From an uncultured Bacteroidales bacterium (lineage in GTDB: Bacteria; Bacteroidota; Bacteroidia; Bacteroidales; F082): a DNA stretch of 47,991 nucleotides. Location: NCBI GenBank assembly GCA_947166105.1, contig CAMVCZ010000023.1, forward strand, positions 1 to 47,991. Direction: 5' to 3'. This document shows positions 16,369 to 23,908 of this stretch, piece by piece (position 1 is the stretch's first letter; every line of letters begins with the position of its first letter). Under the pieces are notes generated by a model, which was given only the letters and a program-made list of their open reading frames with translations, was not told where the DNA came from and did not search any database. The position numbers and the translations under genes were made by a program.

Positions 16369-17406
16369 ATGAAATTGAATAAAAACATAGCATTGGTTTG
16401 TGGTTTAGTTTTGGTTTTGGTATCGTGCAAGCCAGAGCAAAGCCATTATGTTCCAACACCTTACGAATTGACACAACCAGCCTATTTCCCATCAAGGAAC
16501 AACATTCCCGCTGACAATCCCATGACCGAGGAAGGCGTGGCCTTGGGGAAAAAACTCTTTCATGATGTGCGACTTTCGGGTCGCGACGGCACTAACGGCA
16601 TCCGCAGTTGCGCCTCGTGCCACCACCAAGGGAACAATTTCGATTTTGGCGGTTCGGCTGGCCTGCACCATTCCGTTATGCCTTTGGTCAATTTGGCTTG
16701 GAACCATACGGGCTTGGGCTGGAATGGCGGCGTTGCCACTTTGGAAGATATGGTCTTGGCAGCGGTCACAAGCCCCGTGGAAATCAATGCCGATACCAAT
16801 CAGGTTGTCAAATATTTGCAGAAAACCAACGACTATCCAGAGTTGTTCGAGAAAGCCTTCGGCAGCCGAGAAATCACTTTTATTAATATCAAACGCGCCA
16901 TCGCGCAGTTTGTGAGAAGTTTGGTTTCCGCCGACAGCAAATTCGACCGTTATCTGCGTGGCGAGGAACAACTTACCGAAGATGAAATGGCTGGTTACGA
17001 ATTGTTTTGCACCGAAGAAGGTGCCGACTGTTTCCACTGCCATGGCGGCGGCGGTCTGGCCCTGATGACCACCAACTTGTTCTACAACAACGGTTTGGAC
17101 GACGAGTTCAACGACCCTAAAGACCGATCGGCAGTCACGGGAAGCCATCGGGACAAAGGTGCCTACAAAGCCCCAACCCTGCGCAACATCGCCGTATCGG
17201 CTCCTTATATGCACGATGGACGTTTCACGACTTTGGACGAGGTCATCGACTTTTACAGCGAAGGCGTGAAAAACTCTGAGAACATCAACCCGCTGATGCA
17301 CCATGTGATGGACGGTGGCGTGCAACTTACTGACATTGAAAAAGCGCTGTTGAAAGCATTTTTGAACACGTTGACCGACGAGGCTTTCTTGAATAATCCA
17401 CACTAA
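16369..17406 (+). CDS. di-haem cytochrome c peroxidase family protein, MbnH-like
   Basis: A 345-residue predicted lipoprotein (lipobox LVLVSC, Cys20). Two haem c sites are intact: CASCH (81-85) and CFHCH (221-225). YMHDGRF (280-286) supplies a candidate axial methionine or histidine near the second haem. The fold matches MauG/CcpA-type di-haem enzymes, which use bis-Fe(IV) or peroxidase chemistry to modify partner proteins. Its place right after an MbnP-like gene points to tryptophan oxidation of that partner, rather than bulk peroxide removal (inference). It should act outside the cytoplasm and needs cytochrome c maturation. Confidence 0.9.
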   Translation: MKLNKNIALVCGLVLVLVSCKPEQSHYVPTPYELTQPAYFPSRNNIPADNPMTEEGVALGKKLFHDVRLSGRDGTNGIRSCASCHHQGNNFDFGGSAGLHHSVMPLVNLAWNHTGLGWNGGVATLEDMVLAAVTSPVEINADTNQVVKYLQKTNDYPELFEKAFGSREITFINIKRAIAQFVRSLVSADSKFDRYLRGEEQLTEDEMAGYELFCTEEGADCFHCHGGGGLALMTTNLFYNNGLDDEFNDPKDRSAVTGSHRDKGAYKAPTLRNIAVSAPYMHDGRFTTLDEVIDFYSEGVKNSENINPLMHHVMDGGVQLTDIEKALLKAFLNTLTDEAFLNNPH

Positions 17407-17409
17407 TTA

Positions 17410-17549
17410 TCACAAAACATGCAAAACCAACAAAACACAAATCTTGTTTTGGCAAAGGAAAGCAAACCAACCGGCTGCTTTCCGGCGGCGACGCGGTTGC
17501 GTAGCCGCCTCACCCGAAAAGTTTTGACTGTTTTGTGGGTTTTGTGACA
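17410..17549. repeat. CAAAAC-bounded palindromic element, copy 2
   Basis: Left arm: CAAAAC at 17413, 17422 and 17431. Right arm: GTTTTG at 17521, 17530 and 17539. Spacing is again 9 bp. The core has GGAAAGC (17457-17463) and GCTTTCC (17477-17483) around CCAACCGGC, matching the reverse complement of copy 1, followed by a GC-rich segment with a GGCGGC/GCCGCC inverted pair. It fills the space between the MbnH-like gene and the radical SAM gene. Confidence 0.85.
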
Positions 17550-17562
17550 AAATAAAGAAACC

Positions 17563-18531
17563 ATGTTATACCCTTGGGGCGACAAGCGGCGATTCAACAG
17601 TTACAGCCGTTATTTCACGAAACAGTTCGGCGGGCGTGTGCAGAAAATCAGCATCGATGCGGGCTTCAGTTGCCCGAATCGGGATGGGAGAATCAGCACG
17701 GGAGGATGCACTTTTTGCAGCAACGAAGCTTTCAATCCTTCCTATTGTCGGCCTGAGAAGTCCATCCGTCAGCAGATTGAGGAAGGCATTGAATTCCATC
17801 GACGACGTTATCGCAGGGCGAATAAGTATCTTGCTTATTTCCAGCCGTTTTCGAACACATACAAGCCGATTGAGGAATTGAAGAACATCTACGAACAAGC
17901 CTTGGAAGTGCCCGAAATCGTTGGAATCGTCATCGGCACGAGGCCCGACCTTGTCGACAACGGCATCCTGCAGTTGCTCAACGAGATTCAGGAAACGCAT
18001 TACGTCATGTTAGAATACGGCGTGGAAAGCGTATATGACGAAACCTTACGGCGCGTCAATCGAGGGCACGACTTCGCCACGGCGGAAAAGGCTATTCAAC
18101 TGACCGCCCATTACGGCATCCCCTGCGGGGCGCATTTCATTTTCGGTCTGCCCGGCGAAAGCAAGGAAATGATGCTCCGTGCCGCCGTAGTCATTTCACG
18201 TTTGCCTTTGACCACGGTCAAGTTCCACCAACTGCAAATCTTCAAGGGAACGAAGATGGCAGAAGAATACATTCAGCATCCAGAGCATTTCCATCTCTTT
18301 GATTTAGAGGAATATATCAACTTCGTAGTGGACTTTGCCGAACGATTGAACCCCAATATTGTCATCGAGCGTTTTGCAGGCGAGGTGCCGCCGCGTTTCC
18401 TCGTCAGCGAGCCTTGGATGAAGTTGCGGTATGATGAAGTCTTGGTCAAGATTGAGAAGAGAATGGAAGAACGCGACACATGGCAAGGTCGGCTATACCG
18501 TCATCAGCAAGCCGACCTTGATTCCAATTGA
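17563..18531 (+). CDS. TIGR01212-family radical SAM protein (YhcC-like)
   Basis: A 322-residue cytoplasmic protein. The cluster-binding cysteines are C37, C49 and C52 (SCPNRDGRISTGGCTFC), the long first spacing typical of TIGR01212/YhcC; C62 follows nearby. The TIM-barrel motifs GIVIGTRPDLVD, MLEYGVESVYDETLRRVNRGH and HFIFGLPGES are all present and resemble Elp3. The family's reaction is not established; a tRNA or nucleotide modification is often proposed. The gene starts just after the palindromic element and appears monocistronic. Confidence 0.92.
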   Translation: MLYPWGDKRRFNSYSRYFTKQFGGRVQKISIDAGFSCPNRDGRISTGGCTFCSNEAFNPSYCRPEKSIRQQIEEGIEFHRRRYRRANKYLAYFQPFSNTYKPIEELKNIYEQALEVPEIVGIVIGTRPDLVDNGILQLLNEIQETHYVMLEYGVESVYDETLRRVNRGHDFATAEKAIQLTAHYGIPCGAHFIFGLPGESKEMMLRAAVVISRLPLTTVKFHQLQIFKGTKMAEEYIQHPEHFHLFDLEEYINFVVDFAERLNPNIVIERFAGEVPPRFLVSEPWMKLRYDEVLVKIEKRMEERDTWQGRLYRHQQADLDSN

Positions 18532-18556
18532 TTTTATAAATACTTGAAAACCAGAT

Positions 18557-19780
18557 TTATCCTTCCGCCTGAAACAGCGTTATGATGTTCAGAATCACCT
18601 CAGAGGCCTTCATCATGCTTTCCAACGGAACAAATTCCAACTTGCCGTGGAAGTTGTGTCCACCAGCGAAGATGTTGGGGCAAGGCAGACCCATAAACGA
18701 AAGGTTAGCGCCATCGGTGCCGCCACGGATGGGCTGCACTTTCGGCTTGATGTTGGCCATTTCCATCGCCTTGATGGCTCGTTCTACAATGAAGAAATGC
18801 GGTTCCACTTCTTGGCGCATATTGTAGTATTGGTGCTTCAGTTCCAACTTCACCACATCGCCGTATTTCTTGTTCAAAAACTCTGCAACTGAAGTGATTA
18901 AGGCCTTCTTTTCCTCAAATTTTGTTCGGTCATGGTCACGGATGATGTAGTTCATCGTGGTCTCCTCCACCGTGCCGTTGATTTCAGTGAGGTGGAAAAA
19001 GCCCTCGTAACCTTGAGTGAAACGCGGACGCTGTTCCACAGGGAGCATCTCATTGAGTTCCATGGCTATCAGCATGGAATTCACCATCTTATCCTTGCCG
19101 TAACCGGGATGGATATTGCTGCCTTGGATGTGGATTTTCGCGGCGGCGGCGTTGAAGTTTTCGTACTCTAATTCGCCTATTTCGCCACCATCCATCGTGT
19201 AAGCGTATTTCGCGCCGAATTTCTTCACGTCGAATTTCACCACACCACGCCCAATTTCCTCGTCAGGCGTGAAGCCAATCTTGATTTCGCCATGCTTGAA
19301 GTCGGGATGCTCCATCATATATTGTGCTGCATACATGATTTCTGCCACACCCGCCTTGTCGTCGGCACCGAGCAAAGTCGTGCCATCGGTGGTAATCATC
19401 GTTTGGCCTTTATATTGCTGCATCTCAGGAAATTCCGCAACACGCAAAGCGATGTCCTTCTCCTTGTTTAAGATGATGTCGCCTCCATCGTAGTTCTTAA
19501 TGATTTGCGGTTTGATGTCGGCTCCAGAGGCATCCGGCGAAGTGTCGACATGCGCGATGAAACCAACGGCAGGAATGTCGCGATCCACATTTGAAGGGAT
19601 GGTGGCCATGACATAGCCATATTCGTCAAGGGTGGCTTCAATACCCATCGCTTGTAGTTCGTCGCGAAGCATCTTCAACAGATTCAACTGTTTAGCGGTG
19701 CTGGGCTGCGATTCAGAGTTTTCGTCAGAGGTCGTCTCCACCGAAACATACCTCAGAAACTTGTCCAATAGTTTTTCCAT
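18557..19780 (-). CDS. pepT: peptidase T (aminotripeptidase)
   Basis: A 407-residue M20-family metallopeptidase starting at MEKLLDKF (19780); an in-frame ATG 19 codons upstream would overlap the DUF2490 gene. Zinc ligands and catalytic residues are visible: H77 and D79 in AHVDTSP, D140 in LLGADDKAG, E174 and E175 in TPDEEIG, D197 in YTMDGGE, and a C-terminal histidine in GGHNFHG. It removes N-terminal residues from tripeptides in the cytoplasm. It is the last gene of a leftward run, 53 bp after the DUF2490 stop. Confidence 0.96.
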   Translation of the reverse strand: MEKLLDKFLRYVSVETTSDENSESQPSTAKQLNLLKMLRDELQAMGIEATLDEYGYVMATIPSNVDRDIPAVGFIAHVDTSPDASGADIKPQIIKNYDGGDIILNKEKDIALRVAEFPEMQQYKGQTMITTDGTTLLGADDKAGVAEIMYAAQYMMEHPDFKHGEIKIGFTPDEEIGRGVVKFDVKKFGAKYAYTMDGGEIGELEYENFNAAAAKIHIQGSNIHPGYGKDKMVNSMLIAMELNEMLPVEQRPRFTQGYEGFFHLTEINGTVEETTMNYIIRDHDRTKFEEKKALITSVAEFLNKKYGDVVKLELKHQYYNMRQEVEPHFFIVERAIKAMEMANIKPKVQPIRGGTDGANLSFMGLPCPNIFAGGHNFHGKLEFVPLESMMKASEVILNIITLFQAEG

Positions 19781-19833
19781 ATTTTTCGTAGTTTGATGAT
19801 GATTGCAAAAATAAAGGTTTTTCCGTAACGTGG

Positions 19834-20511
19834 TCAATATTTCGCCTTAAAAGTCAGCCCAAGAAAGAACCTATCGACAGGCTCCTTCACCTGCAAGTCG
19901 TTGTCCATTCGGACAAAGGCAGAAAGCGTGTATTGCCGTGCGAGACGATAGTCTACCGAAAGCACCGTGCGGAGGTTGTCAATGCCACCTTTTTTGGGGT
20001 CGTTGGTAAGCCAAAAAAGTTCGGTTGAAAGGGCATACTTGAAGCGGCTGTTCATCGGCTGGTAGGTCACTTTCAGGCGATTGCGCCAATACAAACGCGG
20101 ATTGACGCGGTGTTCGCCCGTGCGCTCGTCGAAAAAGGTGCCGATGGCCTTGCTGCGCACTTGGAATCTGAAGCGGCGCCAATCCTCAGTATAAGTCACT
20201 TGCAAACCGAGGCGGCCACGGTTCTCGTAATAGCCTCGGTCGTTGTGGCGGCGGATGTAGTCGACGGTGAGGCCGATGTTCATGCGGTTGTGCAGGCAGG
20301 TGTAGTCCACTCCAACGGAATTGAGCCAACGGTCGAATTGGGTGCAATTGTTCTCGAAACGCAACTCCTCCTCCACCGAAAGGCCAAAAGGTCCACCCAA
20401 GCCCACTTCAGCCTCAGCCGAAACAATGCATCCGAAGTCGGTTGACCTTTCACTTTGGGCAAAGACACCAACCGAAAGCAGCAATAATACTATGGTGAGT
20501 AGCCTTTTCAT
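19834..20511 (-). CDS. DUF2490 outer-membrane protein
   Basis: A 225-residue protein with a signal peptide (MKRLLTIVLLLLSVGVFA, cut before QSERS) and an amphipathic beta-strand pattern throughout, ending in KAKY. Alternating aromatic and polar residues (VGVDYTCLHNRMNIGLTVDYIRRH and following) match DUF2490, a presumed small outer-membrane barrel. It lies downstream of the DUF4956 and VTC genes, an association I recall from other Bacteroidota, and may help display or move whatever that pair makes. Confidence 0.85.
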   Translation of the reverse strand: MKRLLTIVLLLLSVGVFAQSERSTDFGCIVSAEAEVGLGGPFGLSVEEELRFENNCTQFDRWLNSVGVDYTCLHNRMNIGLTVDYIRRHNDRGYYENRGRLGLQVTYTEDWRRFRFQVRSKAIGTFFDERTGEHRVNPRLYWRNRLKVTYQPMNSRFKYALSTELFWLTNDPKKGGIDNLRTVLSVDYRLARQYTLSAFVRMDNDLQVKEPVDRFFLGLTFKAKY

Positions 20512-20521
20512 TTCCCTTTCT

Positions 20522-20547
20522 CACAAAACCTACAAAACACTCAAAAC
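20522..20547. repeat. solo triple-CAAAAC arm
   Basis: CAAAAC at 20524, 20533 and 20542, the same 9-bp spacing as in the two palindromic elements, but no inverted partner was found within 150 bp. It lies exactly between the DUF2490 start and the DUF4956 stop. Confidence 0.75.
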
Positions 20548-21276
20548 TTAATTATCAAAATCCTTCAACTTCGTTATCGTGTCAATCGTATTCACTTCAC
20601 CGTCAATGGGTTCGTAATAAACCTTCACGAAGGCAACATCTCTCAGATAGTCGATATGCCCGACTTCCACTTTGCTGATATTCAACCCCGTGCGCTCGAT
20701 AAGGTCGGCCTTTAGGTCGTCCTCCTTGCCATGCTTGGTGTTCTCAATGCGGTCGTAAAGGATGATTTTCATTGCAGTATGCTTCAGCAACTTTGTGCCA
20801 TCCAAAAGCCAGATAATCAACACCGTAAACAGGTTGACCAAGACGAGTTCGGAATAACTCGTTGAGAGAGCCATCCCATTGACGATGCTCAAGCCCATCA
20901 CAACGAAAAGATAGGTCATCTCGCGGATTTTTATGGTCTCAGTTCGGTATCGAATCATGCCGAAAATGGCAAACAGACCAAGGGCGTAGGCGATGTTCAT
21001 CTTCATATTCTCCATCAGTGAAATGATGAGGAAAATGACCACCGCAAACATGAGGAAAGTGAAATAATAGTCCTTGCGGTTGGCTTTTTTGTAATAGAAA
21101 CAATGGATGATAACCCAGCAGACCAAAAAGTTGAAAACGAAGCGGATAAGCATCGTCCAAAGGCTTTGGGCATCAAAAAGCGGCACGCCGAGGAAGTCCA
21201 TTCCGCTGGCACCGCCACCAAATTCGCGGGCAATGTCAGGATCAAAGTCCTGCAGGTTGATTTGTAACAGGTTCAT
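20548..21276 (-). CDS. DUF4956 membrane protein
   Basis: A 242-residue membrane protein. Hydrophobic segments lie near 40-62, 72-90, 92-106, 120-140 and 145-160. A cytoplasmic domain (about 165-242) includes a DLIERTGLNISKVEVGHIDY segment with a ferredoxin-like pattern. DUF4956 is commonly encoded beside VTC-domain proteins, as here, and the pair is suspected of acting in polyphosphate or polymer handling. The start lies straight after an array of GAAATCTT-type octamers. Confidence 0.9.
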   Translation of the reverse strand: MNLLQINLQDFDPDIAREFGGGASGMDFLGVPLFDAQSLWTMLIRFVFNFLVCWVIIHCFYYKKANRKDYYFTFLMFAVVIFLIISLMENMKMNIAYALGLFAIFGMIRYRTETIKIREMTYLFVVMGLSIVNGMALSTSYSELVLVNLFTVLIIWLLDGTKLLKHTAMKIILYDRIENTKHGKEDDLKADLIERTGLNISKVEVGHIDYLRDVAFVKVYYEPIDGEVNTIDTITKLKDFDN

Positions 21277-21358
21277 ATTTCAAAATTTTTAATTTCAAGA
21301 TTTCAGGATTTCAAGATTTCAGATTCATCATTCCGCATTCATCATTCCGCATTCCGCA
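21277..21358. repeat. octamer array and 14-bp repeat upstream of DUF4956
   Basis: Read leftward, TGAAATCT, TGAAATCC, TGAAATCT and TGAAATTA follow each other at 8-bp spacing (about 21290-21323), ending just before the DUF4956 start codon. Beside it, ATTCATCATTCCGC is repeated (21323-21336, 21337-21350) with a partial third copy, and the VTC stop codon lies in the second copy. Confidence 0.8.
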
Positions 21359-22103
21359 TTTTCTCCATTTTCCTAAGTTTCTTCTTAAACCGGTTCTGTT
21401 TCACATCGGGGCGTGTCAGGCAGGTGCCAATGCAATACTTGCTGACCTTGAACGGCTTGATTCTCAATTCGAAAAGCACATCCTTTAGGAGAGATTTTGC
21501 CCTACCGTCCTGTTTCAGTTCCATCACGACCAAAGGCGACATCGAAGCGGTTGCGCCGTTGCGTAGGTTCTCGAAATGCAGGTTGCAATCGATGGTGAGG
21601 CGCTCGGTTTTCCCATAGTTGACCAAGGTGATTCTGTCGAAAATTGTCACCAAATGCGGGCTCAGCGAACTGACCGCATAAGGCTGTTTCTCGGCCAAAA
21701 ACGCCGCTGCCTCGGGGTTGTCCAAGATATTGGGAATGGGTTCCACAGCGATGCGTTTCTTCTTCGTGCGACCTTTGTTGCTCTTGTGCTTCACCTCGCA
21801 AAAGGTCAGTTTTGAGTCAACGTAGGTACGAACACGAACTTTGTCGCGCACCAAGTGACGGTCGTGGTGGATGAGGTACATGGTCAGTTCAGGCGTGTCG
21901 TAATAAACAGTGCTATAGGGCGATAGGCGGTTGCCTTCCACTTCTTGGGCATAATAGTTTTCGCGGATGCCCAAAAGAATTTCATGCAGTTGAGCCTCCG
22001 TCACCACATATTTCGTGTCGATGCGGTTCATCAATTTCACGCCGCTCATCTCGTCCAACGAAATCGGCTTCATGCCTTGCACTATGTCAAGAATTTCCTC
22101 CAC
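21342..22103 (-). CDS. VTC-domain polyphosphate-polymerase-like protein
   Basis: A 253-residue protein spanning the VTC domain, a triphosphate-tunnel fold. Signature basic and acidic residues line up: LMNRIDTKYVV (24-34), YYDTPELTMYLIHHD, RDKVRVRTYVDSKLTFCEVKHK and, near the end, LFELRIKPFKVSKYC. In yeast Vtc4 this domain makes polyphosphate from ATP; bacterial versions are fused to or encoded with DUF4956 membrane proteins. Its C-terminus runs into the 14-bp repeat, so the last few residues are repeat-encoded. It overlaps no neighbour but sits 5 bp after the upstream gene. Confidence 0.9.
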   Translation of the reverse strand: MEEILDIVQGMKPISLDEMSGVKLMNRIDTKYVVTEAQLHEILLGIRENYYAQEVEGNRLSPYSTVYYDTPELTMYLIHHDRHLVRDKVRVRTYVDSKLTFCEVKHKSNKGRTKKKRIAVEPIPNILDNPEAAAFLAEKQPYAVSSLSPHLVTIFDRITLVNYGKTERLTIDCNLHFENLRNGATASMSPLVVMELKQDGRAKSLLKDVLFELRIKPFKVSKYCIGTCLTRPDVKQNRFKKKLRKMEKMRNAE

Positions 22104-22108
22104 GGTAC

Positions 22109-22537
22109 TTATTTCGGGACGTATTCGTATGTTTTCACCGATTCCAATTTGCCGTTGGGATAATAATTGAGTTGGCGCACCTTGGAACCGTCTTCGTCAT
22201 ACTCAAACTTCCTGATTCTGACCACTTTGTCGCGGTCGTTGTACTCGATTTCGCGCACCACCTTGGCCGAGATGTCGCTGTTTTCGGGATACTCGCTCAC
22301 CACACGCCATTTCTGGCCGTAAGAAGCGTATTCGATTTCCTCAATCTTGCGGCCCATCGCGTCATAGGTCGTAACGCGATCGAGGAAGGCGCGTTTGTCG
22401 CCCGCTGCCGTGTTCCATTCCTTCAGCACCATGCCTCGACGATTCTCACGCTTCGCAATAGTGGCATCTGAAACCGATTGGGCCAAAGCACCGAAACCAA
22501 TGGCTAAAAACGCCATAATTATTACTAATCTTTTCAT
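22109..22537 (-). CDS. small secreted protein, MORN/YwqK-like repeats
   Basis: A 142-residue protein starting at MKRLVIIMAF with a signal peptide (cut after GFGALA). The mature part has repeated YD/YN-x-x-G strands: VTTYDAMGRKIEEIEYA, VVREIEYNDRDKVVRIRKFEYDEDGS and LNYYPNGKLESVKTYEYV. This pattern is seen in YwqK/MORN-like or RHS-like strands. The role is unknown. The start follows an AT-rich octamer array, and the stop is 5 bp before the VTC start, so the two genes are cotranscribed. Confidence 0.75.
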   Translation of the reverse strand: MKRLVIIMAFLAIGFGALAQSVSDATIAKRENRRGMVLKEWNTAAGDKRAFLDRVTTYDAMGRKIEEIEYASYGQKWRVVSEYPENSDISAKVVREIEYNDRDKVVRIRKFEYDEDGSKVRQLNYYPNGKLESVKTYEYVPK

Positions 22538-22584
22538 TATTAGAGATTTAATATTCAAAATTTACGATTTAAGATTTCAGTTCC
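22538..22584. repeat. AAATCTTA octamer array in a 5' leader
   Basis: Read leftward, GAAATCTTAAATC, AAATTTTGAATATTAAATCTC and similar words fill the 47 bp between the preceding stop and the start at 22537. They are of the same class as the arrays at 21277, 26952 and 27981. Confidence 0.65.
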
Positions 22585-23301
22585 TTATACATTAATGATG
22601 ACTTCAAACTGTTCCTCAAGTTCGTAGATATGTCCTGCCTCACTGACGGTGATGCTTTGGTACACGAAATCAGGGATTTCCGTGTTGATGTCATCGGAAG
22701 CGGTAAACACTTCATATTCGCCTGGTTGCAGTTTTTGGAAACCAAAATAACCATCAGGCCCCACGCGGGTGTCGTCGAAAGGAACCTCCTCTCCCACCCT
22801 ACGGATATAGACCCGATGTTCGCAAGCCCAGCCTTCACCGCGCCAACTGCCGTTGTGGTAATATGAGGCATGAACGCGCCCTTTCACGACTGAAGTGCCG
22901 TAGGCCTTGCCATCGTGGATGTAAAGCGTTGGCACCTGAACCACAGCGCCTCGCGCCAATTCTACCGTTTCGCTCACAGCTACCTTCTGTCCCGAAGGCA
23001 AGGTGGAATAAGCATACACGGTGTAGTTGCCAGGACGCAGATACTCAAATCGATAGCCGCCATCGGCACCAGTTTCAATATCGTCGCCGAAAAAGTTCTC
23101 ATCGCCATAAACGATGAAAACATCGGTCTTGGCCGCGTTCACGGTGTCGGGGGTCAGGGTATAGTCGTCGTCGGGATGATGCACCAACTTCACGAAGCCC
23201 TGCACCGTGCCCGTGCCGCCCATGCCCTCGCCTTTGTTGCACGACGGCAAAATCAAGGCCATTGCTAAAAGCGTCATCAAAAATCTTGTCATTCTATTCA
23301 T
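22585..23301 (-). CDS. lipoprotein with two carboxypeptidase-regulatory-like domains
   Basis: A 238-residue predicted lipoprotein (lipobox ILPSC, near 17-21). Two beta-sandwich units of the SdrD-B or carboxypeptidase-regulatory-like type are visible: GTVQGFVKLVH through GGYRFEYLRPGNYTVYAYS, and VVKGRVHASYY through DGYFGFQKLQPGEYEVFTAS. Both end in the G-Y-x-F/PG-x-Y-x-V pattern. Such domains serve as surface stalks or binding modules. It is the first gene of the leftward VTC/DUF4956/DUF2490/PepT run. Confidence 0.85.
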   Translation of the reverse strand: MNRMTRFLMTLLAMALILPSCNKGEGMGGTGTVQGFVKLVHHPDDDYTLTPDTVNAAKTDVFIVYGDENFFGDDIETGADGGYRFEYLRPGNYTVYAYSTLPSGQKVAVSETVELARGAVVQVPTLYIHDGKAYGTSVVKGRVHASYYHNGSWRGEGWACEHRVYIRRVGEEVPFDDTRVGPDGYFGFQKLQPGEYEVFTASDDINTEIPDFVYQSITVSEAGHIYELEEQFEVIINV

Positions 23302-23399
23302 TGCGTTGAAAATTGGGGTACAAAAATATGCAATTTAAATTTTACTTGAAGTTTTTCATTCAATTATCATACCATTTGCAATAAAAACCATGAAAACGG

Positions 23400-23822
23400 T
23401 CAAATATTGCCACAAATCTTCTTCAGCACGTCCACAAAAACAAGCACATCCTCCTCAGGAATACCCTCCAAAGCCTTGTTCATCGTCTCAATGGCCAATT
23501 GTTTGGTCGAATCCTTCAAGGCCATACCTTCTTCTGTCACGACGATGTTGTTCACGCGGCGGTCACCTCTGGCCACGGAGCGCGTCACGAGACCTTTTTT
23601 CTCCAAATTGTCAATGAATTGCGTCACCGAGTTCTTGTCCTTCTGGATGATGAAAGCGATGGCCTGCTGGGTGAGCGTACCCTCGTTCCAAAGCGTGTCC
23701 ATGACGAGGTACTGCTCCGCCGTCAGGTTCACGCCGTGCTTCTTGAACACCTCGGCAAGGTGTTTCTTGAGCCTGCAATTCAAGATGTTGACATAAACTC
23801 CAGCTTGTTTTACGAGTATCAT
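23400..23822 (-). CDS. MarR-family transcriptional regulator
   Basis: A 140-residue winged-helix protein: LTAEQYLVMDTLWNEGTLTQQAIAFIIQKDKNSVTQFIDNLEKKGLV (helix-turn-helix), then RSVARGDRRVNNIVVTEEG (wing with the family DxR motif), then a C-terminal dimer helix. A palindrome in front of the gene suggests autoregulation. No efflux or enzyme gene adjoins, so its target is unclear. Confidence 0.93.
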   Translation of the reverse strand: MILVKQAGVYVNILNCRLKKHLAEVFKKHGVNLTAEQYLVMDTLWNEGTLTQQAIAFIIQKDKNSVTQFIDNLEKKGLVTRSVARGDRRVNNIVVTEEGMALKDSTKQLAIETMNKALEGIPEEDVLVFVDVLKKICGNI

Positions 23823-23839
23823 ATTATCACATTTTTGGG

Positions 23840-23877
23840 ATTATCCTAAATCTTGAAAGTGCAAAGATAGGGATAAT
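23840..23877 (-). promoter_or_regulatory. MarR promoter with flanking inverted repeat
   Basis: Read leftward, TATCTTTG (23862-23869) is a -7 box. ATTATCC (23840-23846) and GGATAAT (23871-23877) form a perfect 7-bp inverted repeat enclosing it, a good candidate for an autoregulatory operator. Confidence 0.5.
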
Positions 23878-23908
23878 ATTGGAACAATGGACGAAAAGGC
23901 AGTTTTTT

